Origin: an uncultured bacterium
GTDB lineage: Bacteria > Cyanobacteriota > Vampirovibrionia > Gastranaerophilales > Gastranaerophilaceae
DNA: 37,093 bases
Assembly (NCBI GenBank): GCA_949291445.1
Contig: CASEVT010000047.1
Span: 1-37,093, forward strand
Direction: 5' to 3'
This document shows, in pieces, positions 9,095 through 17,453 of the stretch. The stretch's first letter is position 1, and every line of letters begins with the position of its first letter. The notes under the pieces were generated by a model. That model was not told where the DNA came from and ran no database searches. It saw only the letters and a list, made by a program, of their open reading frames with translations. Made by a program: the position numbers and the translations under genes.

Positions 9095-10846
9095 ATGCTG
9101 CAACCCAAAGAAACACTAAAGAATATAAACATAGATGTATTCACAAACGAAGAATATAAACATCCCCTGTTAATGAAGTTGGATGCAAATGAGAACTATC
9201 TGGGTCCTTCACCAAAGGTTTTAAATTCTTTGGAACGGATTAACGTAAAGGACTTGTCACTATATCCGTCTTATGGTGAATTATACAAGAAGATTGCGGA
9301 AATTAACGACGTAAACACAGAAAACATAGCACTCACAAGCGGAACAAATGATGCAGTTAGAGCATTAATCTGTGCTTATATGAATACGGAAGATAAACTT
9401 CAAATCGCAACGCCTACTTTTTGGTCTCCTGAAATTTATACAGAAATAGAAGGAGCAAGCTGTGTAAAAGTCCCCTACACAGAAAAATGGATATTTCCGG
9501 AATCGGACTTTCTGCAAACAATAGATGACAAAACAAAAATAATACTGCTGACAAATCCGAATGATCCCACAGGAGAACTGATTAATCAGGAGTTTATAGA
9601 AAAACTTCTACAACTCCACCCGCAAAAGCTTATCATTATAAATGAGGCATACACAACTTATGCGAATGAATCATTCTGTAAAAATATAAATAAATATGAT
9701 AATGTAGCAATAATTCGTTCATTTTCAAAAGACTACGGACTTGCCGGTTTACGAATAGGTTACATATTAGCCAATGAAAACATTGTTGATAATGTAAAAA
9801 AGATACTTGCGCCCTATCCGGTAAACAACATCGCAACAATCGCCGCAATTGAAGCAATGAACGATAAAAGATATATGGAGTTTGTAAAAAAAGAAACAGA
9901 ACGTTCAAAACAAATACTGACTCTCGGACTTGAAAAATTAAAAGTAAAGGTTTTCAAATCTTACGCAAACTTTATTCTTGCAGACTTTGCTGAAAAAGTC
10001 GGAGAAGTTTATAACCTTTTCAAGGAAAATAATATTTTAGTAAAAAATTTTTTTAATAACGATGAGCTGAAGAGTTGTCTGAGAATCACAATACCGTCAG
10101 TAAATGCAACAAGAGAATTGCTCCGGCTCTTAACGCCCAAAGACACACTCGTGTTTGATTTGGACGGCGTACTTGTTGATGTTAATAACTCATCACTAAA
10201 TGCAGTAAAACAAACTTACGAAAATTTTACCGGACAAACTCTGTCCTATGCGGAAATACAAAATATAAAAAGCCAGAGTGAAATTGACAACAATTGGAAT
10301 CTTACACACCATCTGATTTGCTCCGCCGGATTTTATATGCCGTATGAAAGGATCGTTGAAGAATTTCAAAAGCTCTATTGGAATAATGGTCAGGGTCTGA
10401 TCAACAACGAAGAATTACTCGTCGACAGAGCACTGCTCAATAACCTCTCGAAAAAATACACCCTTGCAATATTTACTGACCGTACAAAACAAGAAACTGA
10501 GTTTACACTTGATAAATTTAAACTGAAACAATATTTTTCAATAGTAATTAGCGCAAACGACCTTCCAAAAGACCGGCAAAAACCTGACACGCTCGGATTG
10601 GATATTATAAAAAAAGAATTATGCCCCCTAAACATGTACTATCTAAGTACAACGACGGGCAGTGTGATTTGCGCAAAAAATTACAATATATTTTCCGTAG
10701 GCGTTCTCCCGCCATCAGATAAATCTGACGGACTAAAAGATATTTTCTATGTCAGCGGCGCAGATTATGTCATAAATAATATAAATGAAATAGAAGCCGC
10801 AATTTGCCAACAAAATGAAAAAAGACAAACTAATTCGCCCTACTAA
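9095..10846 (+). CDS. hisC: Histidinol-phosphate aminotransferase fused to a HAD-like domain
   Basis: 583 residues, far longer than HisC (about 350-360). Residues 1-347 are a class II aminotransferase of the HisC type: LDANENYLGPSP, LTNPNDPTGE, and PLP lysine K212 in SFSKDYGLAGLRIGY. It would convert imidazole-acetol phosphate to histidinol phosphate in histidine synthesis. From about 350 follows a haloacid-dehalogenase-type domain: motif I FDLDGVLVD (D355, D357), motif II Thr in LAIFTDRT, motif III Lys in RQKPDT. Motif IV, normally GDxxxD, reads MYYLSTTTGSVICAK (514-528) and has lost its acidic residues. The next pathway step is histidinol-phosphate phosphatase, so the fusion is logical, but the lost motif makes activity uncertain. 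Last gene of the ligA operon; no other his gene is near. Confidence 0.88.
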   Translation: MLQPKETLKNINIDVFTNEEYKHPLLMKLDANENYLGPSPKVLNSLERINVKDLSLYPSYGELYKKIAEINDVNTENIALTSGTNDAVRALICAYMNTEDKLQIATPTFWSPEIYTEIEGASCVKVPYTEKWIFPESDFLQTIDDKTKIILLTNPNDPTGELINQEFIEKLLQLHPQKLIIINEAYTTYANESFCKNINKYDNVAIIRSFSKDYGLAGLRIGYILANENIVDNVKKILAPYPVNNIATIAAIEAMNDKRYMEFVKKETERSKQILTLGLEKLKVKVFKSYANFILADFAEKVGEVYNLFKENNILVKNFFNNDELKSCLRITIPSVNATRELLRLLTPKDTLVFDLDGVLVDVNNSSLNAVKQTYENFTGQTLSYAEIQNIKSQSEIDNNWNLTHHLICSAGFYMPYERIVEEFQKLYWNNGQGLINNEELLVDRALLNNLSKKYTLAIFTDRTKQETEFTLDKFKLKQYFSIVISANDLPKDRQKPDTLGLDIIKKELCPLNMYYLSTTTGSVICAKNYNIFSVGVLPPSDKSDGLKDIFYVSGADYVINNINEIEAAICQQNEKRQTNSPY

Positions 10847-11097
10847 AATATCCCCATAACTAAAAGCTCTACTGAAAAAGCCCCAACAACGAAAATTTGC
10901 ATTAAAAAAGGCAAGACAGCCGACTTTTAAACCAAACCAAAAAGCTTTTTTTATCGCAACCCCGAAAAACGTGCTTGGAGTCAACAGCCTTACCAATCTT
11001 ATTATGAGCAATTTTTCAAGTGATTTCACCACCCAAAAGAATAATTTATTTTATAGTAATAAATATTATACTATTCTCTTGAATTAGTACACAAGAA

Positions 11098-12177
11098 TTA
11101 TGCAATTACCTCTTTAGCAATCAAGTCGCCCATTTGAGTAGTGCCGACCTTTTGCATGCCGTCGACGTAAATATCAGGAGTCCTATAACCGGACTTAAGA
11201 ACAGATTTTACGGCAGACTCGACATCACATGCCGCCTGATCCATGCCAAAACTATACTTAAGCATCATTGCAGCAGAAAGTATAGTCGCAATGGGATTAA
11301 CGGTATTTTTACCCTTTAAATCGGGTGCAGAACCGTGAATCGGTTCATACATGCCCAAGGCGGAATCAGAAAGGCTTGCACTGGGCAACAATCCTAACGA
11401 CCCAGGAAGCATTGACGCCTCATCCGACAAAATATCACCGAAGATATTTCCTGTCACGATTGTATCAAACTGTTTCGGAGCACGAATTAACTGCATTGCC
11501 GCATTATCTACGTACATGTGAGAAAGTTCAACCTCCGGATACTCTTTTGAAACCTCAATCACAATCTCACGCCACAATCTTGAAACATCAAGCACATTTG
11601 CCTTATCAACCGAACAAAGTTTTTTTGAACGTTTCATTGCAGTTTTAAAAGCAACGTGCGCAATTCTTCTTACCTCATCTTCGGTATAAATCATATTGTT
11701 AAATCCGGTCCTAATCCCATCACGGACTTCAACACCCTTTGGTTGACCAAAATAAACATCTCCCGTAAGCTCACGAATAATCATGATATCAACACCGCTA
11801 ACCAACTCGGGTTTTAAAGGCGAAGAAGATACAAGTTCCTCAAAAACTTTCGCAGGACGCAAATTTGCAAACAGATTCAAAGCCTTTCTAATACCGAGCA
11901 AAGCCCGCTCAGGCCGTACTTCAGGCGGCAGCGTATCATACTTCCAATCACCGACAGCACCCAAAAATACGGCATCTGAAGATTTTGCAGCACTAACCGT
12001 AACATCCGGCAGCGGTGTCTTATACTGCTCATAAGCCGCGCCACCGATTAACTCTTCTTCATACACAAAATCTACACCATACTTTTGCCCGACAGCGTTG
12101 AGTACCTTAACCCCCTCAGCAACGACATCAGGACCTGTACCGTCACCACCCAGCAATGTAATATTAAAACTTTTCAT
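11098..12177 (-). CDS. leuB: 3-isopropylmalate dehydrogenase
   Basis: Oxidatively decarboxylates 3-isopropylmalate in leucine synthesis, NAD+-dependent, cytosolic. 359 residues, the normal length. Start [17 protein letters not shown] is the family's N-terminal signature, [18 protein letters not shown] is the substrate/cofactor loop, and [20 protein letters not shown] is the Asp-rich metal/NAD site. [10 protein letters not shown] matches the NAD-binding helix of LeuB rather than isocitrate dehydrogenase. The ATG lies 5 nt after the leuD stop, with a GGGAG ribosome site inside the leuD end, so the two are coupled. No clear terminator was seen downstream. Confidence 0.96.
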   Translation of the reverse strand: MKSFNITLLGGDGTGPDVVAEGVKVLNAVGQKYGVDFVYEEELIGGAAYEQYKTPLPDVTVSAAKSSDAVFLGAVGDWKYDTLPPEVRPERALLGIRKALNLFANLRPAKVFEELVSSSPLKPELVSGVDIMIIRELTGDVYFGQPKGVEVRDGIRTGFNNMIYTEDEVRRIAHVAFKTAMKRSKKLCSVDKANVLDVSRLWREIVIEVSKEYPEVELSHMYVDNAAMQLIRAPKQFDTIVTGNIFGDILSDEASMLPGSLGLLPSASLSDSALGMYEPIHGSAPDLKGKNTVNPIATILSAAMMLKYSFGMDQAACDVESAVKSVLKSGYRTPDIYVDGMQKVGTTQMGDLIAKEVIA

Positions 12178-12182
12178 TTTTT

Positions 12183-12683
12183 TTAAACTCCCATCTTTGC
12201 TTTAGTATAATTTATCAATCCGCCCTGCTTGATTAAGTCTTGGATCTCAACAGGAAATTTTGCACATTGATAAGTTTTGTTTTTGGTTAAATTTTTCACC
12301 ACACCGGTATTCAAATCAACTTCAATTTCATCACCCTTGTCGGTCTCATCAGGCAATATAGGATGCTCTAAAATAGGAAGACCGATATTAATTGCATTTC
12401 TGAAAAAGATCCGCGCAAATGATTTAGCAATAACTACAGATACACCGCATGCTTTTATTGCAATAGGAGCATGTTCTCTTGAGCTGCCGCACCCAAAGTT
12501 TTCACCTGCTACAATAATATCACCTACTTTTACAGATTGTGAAAACGATTTGTCAATATCTTCCATACAATGAGCAGCAAGCTCCTTTTCTTCAGAAGTG
12601 TTCAAATACCGCGCCGGTATTATAACATCAGTATCAACGTTATTTTCATACTTCCAAGAAAATCCTTTTTTTAGATGATTCAT
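12183..12683 (-). CDS. leuD: 3-isopropylmalate dehydratase small subunit
   Basis: Swivel-domain subunit of isopropylmalate isomerase. 166 residues is the short LeuD type shared with archaeal and clostridial enzymes rather than the about 200-residue E. coli form. Hallmarks: [15 protein letters not shown] near the N-terminus, [14 protein letters not shown] (about 60-73) and [23 protein letters not shown] ribosome site precedes the ATG. It is the first gene of a leuD-leuB pair. The large subunit leuC, usually directly upstream, is not in this window, so it must be encoded elsewhere. The short form can also belong to homoaconitase-like isomerases, but adjacency to leuB supports leucine synthesis. 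Confidence 0.94.
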   Translation of the reverse strand: MNHLKKGFSWKYENNVDTDVIIPARYLNTSEEKELAAHCMEDIDKSFSQSVKVGDIIVAGENFGCGSSREHAPIAIKACGVSVVIAKSFARIFFRNAINIGLPILEHPILPDETDKGDEIEVDLNTGVVKNLTKNKTYQCAKFPVEIQDLIKQGGLINYTKAKMGV

Positions 12684-12781
12684 AGCTATTCTCCATTTAC
12701 AAATCCGAAATTTTATACTATATATAATAATATAAAATTATTCAATTAGGTACCACCATTTAAGAAAGAAGGAGATTGAAG

Positions 12782-13000
12782 ATGAATTATTACATTGGCG
12801 AAGCAGCTGGAAAAGTTTACGAATTTTTGGCAGACCAAAAAAACAACGAAGCTACTATTTCTAAGCTGGAAAAAGAATTGGATTTGAATGAAAACTTTGT
12901 ATCTATGGGTATTGGCTGGTTAGCTCAAGAAGGTAAAGCTGATCTTTCAGGTAAAGGTGCTAGAACAAAAGTTAGATTAATCGAAGATTCTAATAATTAG
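12782..13000 (+). CDS. Small winged-helix protein (DUF2582-like)
   Basis: 72-residue protein, start at 12782 chosen because AAGGAG ends 7 nt upstream. IGEAAGKVYEFLADQ, then ISKLEKELDLNENFVSMGIGWLAQEGK fits the DUF2582/winged-helix family, small proteins made of one wHTH domain, found scattered in anaerobes and Bacteroidetes. Likely DNA-binding or a protein-interaction module; targets unknown. Monocistronic: an A/T-rich promoter region shared with divergent leuD lies upstream, and a perfect palindromic terminator follows. The strong ribosome site and G/A-ending codons suggest good expression. Confidence 0.8.
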   Translation: MNYYIGEAAGKVYEFLADQKNNEATISKLEKELDLNENFVSMGIGWLAQEGKADLSGKGARTKVRLIEDSNN

Positions 13001-13018
13001 TTTAAGTAAAAAAAAAAC

Positions 13019-13049
13019 AAAAACCGGCTTTTAAAAGCCGGTTTTTTAT
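13019..13049. terminator. Bidirectional terminator between the winged-helix gene and lgt
   Basis: The perfect 20-bp palindrome ACCGGCTTTTAAAAGCCGGT (13023-13042) has an A tract on one side and a T tract on the other, so it can end both convergent transcripts. Confidence 0.92.
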
Positions 13050-13840
13050 TTATCTTTTTTGAATGAAAAATTAAATATTAATAAGCAACTTATACTAACA
13101 CAAAGAACTAATATTGAAACAATTTGCGCAACTGGTATTGAACAAATATTCAATACACTATCCAATCTGATATACTCAATAAAAAATCGCCCAACCGAAT
13201 AAAAAGTTAAATATAAAAAGAAAATACTACCCTCTTTAAGTTTTTTGCATTTTCTAAATATATAAAATAACAAACAAAAAGAAATCAAATTCCAAACGGA
13301 TTCATACAAAAAAGTAGGATGAAAATATTCATACTGAAAATATTCTAAAGGACGATGGGATTCAGGGATATATAATTTAAACGGTAAATCGCACGGTTTG
13401 CCAAAAGCCTCACAGTTGAAATAATTACCAAATCGTCCCACCGCCTGACCGATTAATAACCCAAATGAAAAAATATCAGCATACTTAAAAAAATTAAATT
13501 CCATTTTTTTTGCCAGTATAATTCCGCAGACCACTCCGCCGATTAAAGCCCCATGTATAGAAATACCGCCCTGCCAGATTGCAAAGATCTCCATTGGATA
13601 CTTTGAATAATATGAAAAATCCATCAATACATAGTACAGTCTGGCACCAAAGAGCGCACTTATAATTATAATCGGCAAAATATCCAAAAGAGTCTCGACA
13701 CTTATATCTTTACAATATTTTTTTGCAATCAAAAAAATAACGGCAATCCCCAAAAGAATTGCAAAAAACATAATCAAGCCGTAATAGTGAAAATCAAAAT
13801 TTCCAATTGAAAAAATAATTGCAGAATCAGGAGACTGCAT
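13046..13840 (-). CDS. lgt: Prolipoprotein diacylglyceryl transferase
   Basis: Integral inner-membrane enzyme that attaches diacylglycerol from phosphatidylglycerol to the lipobox cysteine, the first step of lipoprotein maturation. 264 residues with about seven hydrophobic segments. Recognised by FHYYGLIMFFAILLG at the N-terminus, WQGGISIHGALIGG (essential His of the HGGL-like motif) and the family signature VGRFGNYFNCEAFG with its conserved Arg, Asn and Glu. FHPTFLYESVWNL follows as usual. Its ATG overlaps the stop codon of the upstream TPR gene (TAATG), so both are translated together. Confidence 0.95.
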   Translation of the reverse strand: MQSPDSAIIFSIGNFDFHYYGLIMFFAILLGIAVIFLIAKKYCKDISVETLLDILPIIIISALFGARLYYVLMDFSYYSKYPMEIFAIWQGGISIHGALIGGVVCGIILAKKMEFNFFKYADIFSFGLLIGQAVGRFGNYFNCEAFGKPCDLPFKLYIPESHRPLEYFQYEYFHPTFLYESVWNLISFCLLFYIFRKCKKLKEGSIFFLYLTFYSVGRFFIEYIRLDSVLNICSIPVAQIVSILVLCVSISCLLIFNFSFKKDK

Positions 13841-14487
13841 TACTCAATCACTTCATCACTGTTAGCATGTTCAGATCCAGTCTCAGTACCTGTTTGAGCA
13901 TCCATATCCAAACTATACTTTTTTATCTCTTTAGATAAATATTCAATCTGATCGGAAACCTTGTCTTTATCTTGAGCATCAGGCTTTTTAGATAAATATT
14001 TATTATAATTGTCTATTGCAGAATTCAACTTTTCGACAATCTCAGTCTTATCAGAATCAGTAACATTAGCTGCATTTTCATCCATATATTCTGAAGAAAT
14101 ATCCTGAACATCATCAGACTGTTCAACAGAATCATCTTTCTTCTCTGGATTAGCAAGCTCGAATGCCTGTTCCTGAAGAGCAAGACCCAAAGAATAATAC
14201 GAATCGGCAAAATCAGGTTTCAAATTGATAGCATTTTCCAAAGACTTTTGAGCTTCTTTATAATCCTTAACCTCAATCAGGGCAACGCCGAGGTTATAGT
14301 GAGTTTCATAGATATTCGTATCCAAATCAATACTGGAGCGCAATCTGCAAATGGCTTTTTCTACATCGCCCGCTGCCATATATTCTTTTGCCTTAGAGTT
14401 CAATTCTTGAACGGCTAAATTGTTTATACAAGCTGTACTTATAACAGATACAAATAACACGGTGATTAACAGAATAACTTTTTTCAT
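13840..14487 (-). CDS. TPR-repeat lipoprotein
   Basis: 215 residues. The N-terminus MKKVILLITVLFVSVISTAC is a signal peptide ending in a cysteine; STAC is an imperfect lipobox (Ser rather than Leu at -3), so lipidation is likely but not certain. Residues about 29-105 form two to three tetratricopeptide repeats (ETHYNLGVALIEVKDYKEAQ, then DSYYSLGLALQEQAFE). The C-terminal half is acidic and low-complexity with a coiled-coil-like stretch (IVEKLNSAIDNYNKYLSKK). It is translationally coupled to lgt, the enzyme that would lipidate it. Role presumably a periplasmic or envelope scaffold; partner unknown. Confidence 0.8.
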   Translation of the reverse strand: MKKVILLITVLFVSVISTACINNLAVQELNSKAKEYMAAGDVEKAICRLRSSIDLDTNIYETHYNLGVALIEVKDYKEAQKSLENAINLKPDFADSYYSLGLALQEQAFELANPEKKDDSVEQSDDVQDISSEYMDENAANVTDSDKTEIVEKLNSAIDNYNKYLSKKPDAQDKDKVSDQIEYLSKEIKKYSLDMDAQTGTETGSEHANSDEVIE

Positions 14488-14626
14488 ATCCCGGCTATCG
14501 CTCCCTTATTGCTCTCTTATCAAAATACTAGTTTCCTACATAATAAACAAAATAAAAATATTTGGCAACAATATAAAAATAAGATACAATAGATGAAGTA
14601 GTTAATGATAATAAAAGGTTTTACGT

Positions 14627-14902
14627 ATGTCAGATGATGAAAAAGTTGTTTCTTTGAATAGCAGAAACAAAAAACATGATAACGAACTAAGCAACGAACA
14701 CGATGAGCATAAAGAACAAGAATTGGTATATTGCAGCTTTTGCGGACGCCCCAACACACAGGTGGTAAAAATGGTTCAAGGTCCCGGTGTCAGCATTTGC
14801 TCCGAATGTACAATGATTGCCGTACAATATCTGATACTTGAAGATAAAATGCCAACCGGCGAAGCACAAAAAATTCTTGACGCATTTTGGAGAAATGTAT
14901 AA
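14627..14902 (+). CDS. Stand-alone ClpX-type C4 zinc-finger protein
   Basis: 91 residues. Residues 1-32 are charged and probably disordered. Residues 33-90 match the N-terminal zinc-binding domain of ClpX: C36 and C39 in YCSFCGR, then VVKMVQGPGVSICSEC with C58 and C61. In ClpX this domain dimerises and recruits substrates and adaptors; here no AAA+ domain follows. AAAAGG precedes the ATG. It begins an operon, 3 nt before the helical-repeat gene and then ruvX and a DUF1292 gene. It could be an adaptor that mimics or hetero-dimerises with the ClpX domain; that is inference. Confidence 0.82.
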   Translation: MSDDEKVVSLNSRNKKHDNELSNEHDEHKEQELVYCSFCGRPNTQVVKMVQGPGVSICSECTMIAVQYLILEDKMPTGEAQKILDAFWRNV

Positions 14903-14905
14903 GCA

Positions 14906-16516
14906 ATGACCGAATCCAAATTACAAATCAGAGCAAAAGTGCTTTCTGCGATTGTTGATTTGCAAAAACCGGCAAATAGAAATCCTCAATCTATTACAAA
15001 TATACTTGGAACGCTTGCTGAAATTTCAGATAAAAATACCATACTTGAAACAGTCTTGAAAGAATTAAAAACAGAAACAACAGATGACAAACAGCACATT
15101 CTGTTCTTCATCATAAGTGAGCTGCTCGACAAAAACAAGGTAGAAGAAGCTTTTTTGAAAGAGCTGGCTAACCCATCAGTATCCGACAGCATCAAAGCCA
15201 ATCTGATAAATATTTTGCGAGGACTCGGAAATCACTTGAATTATGACGATTACTTAAATTACCTGAAAAATCCCGAAGAAATTATTGACGCCGACACAAC
15301 AAGACTCCTGTCCAATGCCATAGTAAACCCTGAGGCTCAAATAGATTTTTTGGATTTTATAAACGCATTACCGGAGACAGAAGCGGGCATGCTTTTAGAG
15401 TCATTGAATTCAGATTATGACGGAGATAATCTTGCCAATATACTGTCCCCGTTGATTCTTTCAAAACCACGTTCAGAGCTGGGACTGCAAGCCATAAAAA
15501 ATATTGGCGCATCAAAATCACAACTTGCTTTGAGTACATTAAAAAACGTAATAGATAATGTTGATGATTTAAAGGTTCAAGCTGCAGCACAAAAAAGCAT
15601 AAATTTGCTAAAATTGGCGGGAATAAAGGAAGAGAATACGGATGAATTTTACAAAAATATCCTGTCTTCATCACCGGTCTTTAAGTGCTACACGAACCTG
15701 CCTGACGGTCAGGGCAATTTGGGGATCATTTTCTCAAGAAAAACTAAATATGACTATATACAAATGTTTGCCCTTGTCATAAACGATTTAGACGGGATTG
15801 TGGATTGTTTTGGATTTAATGAGATATCTGAACCGGAGTTTGAAAGGATTGTCGCAAAATTCTTTTCTGCAGATCAGATAACCGAAGTTGATGCGGAATT
15901 TTGCAAATATATGCTCATTAATGCTGAAAAAATAACCCGACTTTTCTATGATGAAATTCCCTATGAATATATTGCCTGGAAAACGATTATCAATGATATT
16001 CCTTATAAGGAATTGAACTTGACAGAAAATGCCAAACTCATCGGATTAAACGAATTTTTGCTGAAACAAATCTATAAAACCGGTTATTTCGATAAATGGT
16101 TTTTTGACTCTAAGAGTTTGTTAGGAGATTTTTTCCGCAATATCGAAAAGAACAAAGATTTAAATTCTGTTTTTGAGATGAATCTTGACAGATTATTAAA
16201 CGAACAAATCACTGAATCATTATGCTATAGATTAGTACTCACCTCTTATTTATTGAGAAGAGAGGGACACTCAATTAATGCGGATATCGTCTATTCTTTA
16301 AGCTTTGATTCACCCATCAGAAATATTTTCTTTGAAAATATAATTAAAAAGAGTATATATGAGTACTTTTTGAACAGAAAAGAACAGTACTATTCTACTG
16401 AAACCGCAAAATCTATTTTTACAAGAAAAAAAGAAGAAGAAAGAAAAAAAATAGATATCAATTTTGTAGAAACGGTTTTAAAAGAGATTGAAGAAAAGTG
16501 GGTTGAAAATGAATAG
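14906..16516 (+). CDS. Helical-repeat (HEAT-like) protein, unknown function
   Basis: 536 residues, not recognised as a named family. The N-terminal half (about 1-235) is a run of amphipathic helix pairs with HEAT-like spacing, e.g. ADTTRLLSNAIVNPEAQIDF and LGLQAIKNIGASKSQLALST. The C-terminal part (about 250-536) is a mixed, mostly helical domain without catalytic motifs I can name, ending in a charged helix (FTRKKEEERKKIDINFVETV). No signal peptide or membrane segment, so cytosolic. It sits between the ClpX-type zinc-finger gene (3-nt gap) and ruvX (8-nt overlap), which implies co-expression. Likely a scaffold. Confidence 0.7.
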   Translation: MTESKLQIRAKVLSAIVDLQKPANRNPQSITNILGTLAEISDKNTILETVLKELKTETTDDKQHILFFIISELLDKNKVEEAFLKELANPSVSDSIKANLINILRGLGNHLNYDDYLNYLKNPEEIIDADTTRLLSNAIVNPEAQIDFLDFINALPETEAGMLLESLNSDYDGDNLANILSPLILSKPRSELGLQAIKNIGASKSQLALSTLKNVIDNVDDLKVQAAAQKSINLLKLAGIKEENTDEFYKNILSSSPVFKCYTNLPDGQGNLGIIFSRKTKYDYIQMFALVINDLDGIVDCFGFNEISEPEFERIVAKFFSADQITEVDAEFCKYMLINAEKITRLFYDEIPYEYIAWKTIINDIPYKELNLTENAKLIGLNEFLLKQIYKTGYFDKWFFDSKSLLGDFFRNIEKNKDLNSVFEMNLDRLLNEQITESLCYRLVLTSYLLRREGHSINADIVYSLSFDSPIRNIFFENIIKKSIYEYFLNRKEQYYSTETAKSIFTRKKEEERKKIDINFVETVLKEIEEKWVENE

Positions 16517-16907
16517 AATTATGGGATTGGATGTCGGTACAAAACGCATTGGAATCGCATTGAGCATTCTTAGCACTGCTCAACCGCTTGAAACCATATC
16601 CAGATTACCTGAACAAGATGCAATCCAAAAAATTGTCTCGATCTGTAAGCAAAATAATATTAAAAAAATTGTAATAGGACTGCCTAAGAACATGAATGGA
16701 ACAATTGGCCCTCAGGCAGAGGATTGCATTAATTTTGCAAACTTGTTAAAAAATGATTTTGAGATTATATTTGAAGACGAAAGATTAACCAGTAAACAAG
16801 CAGAATCTATCCTAGCTTTGCAAGGTAAAAAATACACAAAAGATAAAGGCCTTGTTGACTTAAAAAGCGCCTGCATAATCTTACAACAATATTTGGATCG
16901 AACATAG
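16509..16907 (+). CDS. ruvX: Putative Holliday junction resolvase RuvX / YqgF
   Basis: RNase H-fold nuclease-like protein of 132 residues (family about 135-140), implicated in pre-16S rRNA 5'-end processing and possibly junction resolution. Key elements: catalytic Asp in MGLDVGTKRIGIALS, IVIGLPKNMNGTIG, and FEDERLTSKQAESIL with its acidic residues; a final Asp lies in GLVDLKSACIILQ. The ATG at 16509 overlaps the preceding stop by 8 nt; an alternative ATG at 16521 would trim four residues. Followed after 14 nt by a DUF1292 gene, the same neighbour order as ruvX-yrzB in Firmicutes. Confidence 0.93.
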   Translation: MNRIMGLDVGTKRIGIALSILSTAQPLETISRLPEQDAIQKIVSICKQNNIKKIVIGLPKNMNGTIGPQAEDCINFANLLKNDFEIIFEDERLTSKQAESILALQGKKYTKDKGLVDLKSACIILQQYLDRT

Positions 16908-16921
16908 AAAGCGAGATTACA

Positions 16922-17203
16922 ATGACAAGACCCGAAGAACTTGATGAACAACTTATTGAAACCATCGACGAAGATGGCAATGTTGTTAATTTTGAACTAC
17001 TTGACATTATAGTGTTTGAAGAAAAAGAATACGGACTTCTTTTACCCAAAGACGAAAACACAGATGACAACGAAGTCGTCTTAATGCGACTCTCTAAAGA
17101 AGGTGAGGAATATATATTTGAAGTTATCGAAGATGACGATGAATTTAATTCCGTAGTTGAATATATTGATTCACTTGAAGATGACGAAGAATCTGAGCTT
17201 TAA
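16922..17203 (+). CDS. DUF1292 (YrzB-like) acidic protein
   Basis: 93 residues, very acidic. The segment ETIDEDGNVVNFELLDIIVF, followed by EKEYGLLLPKDE and EYIFEVIEDDDEFNSV, fits the DUF1292 family, small cytosolic proteins found next to ruvX in many Firmicutes. Function unknown; the genomic link to RuvX suggests a role around rRNA processing. Last gene of the operon; the next intrinsic terminator on this strand is at 17365-17388. Confidence 0.85.
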   Translation: MTRPEELDEQLIETIDEDGNVVNFELLDIIVFEEKEYGLLLPKDENTDDNEVVLMRLSKEGEEYIFEVIEDDDEFNSVVEYIDSLEDDEESEL

Positions 17204-17291
17204 TGGACTATTACAAATTCATTAATATTAAGTCCTTGCTTTACAATTCTTAATATTTATTCCTAAATTTGTCAATTATTTCTTCGATATA

Positions 17292-17388
17292 TTGTTTATA
17301 TATATACGAGGAATAAAATTAGAGATAGAGAAATTACCACACAACGAGGAAAAAATGCAATTTTAAGACCGCAAGGTCTTTTTTTTTG
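17292..17388 (+). ncRNA. Possible short transcript: promoter, 3-codon ORF, strong terminator
   Basis: A promoter-like pair TTGTTT (17292-17297), 16-nt spacer, TAAAAT (17314-17319) would start RNA near 17326. The RNA has a good ribosome site (GAGG) 5 nt before ATG CAA TTT TAA (17355-17366). The terminator AAGACC-GCAA-GGTCTT (17365-17380) with a GNRA loop and eight T follows at once. The product would be about 60 nt. It may equally be only the 3' end of the upstream operon, or a leader of the acyltransferase gene. The terminator is secure; the transcript start is not. Confidence 0.4.
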
Positions 17389-17453
17389 CCCAAAATACTG
17401 TTAATATTAAAAACCTATTGAGATATATTGTTATTGATAGTAAAATTGATATT

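Noticed and set aside
10733-11032. A 99-codon minus-strand frame downstream of leuB, with a promoter-like TTGTGT-N18-TATAAT (11065-11070 is its -10).
   Set aside because: It is antisense to the 3' end of hisC for over 100 bp, is rich in Phe as expected for the complement of A-rich DNA, begins with GTG GTG and has no family resemblance. The rest of the 251-bp gap 10847-11097 shows nothing convincing.
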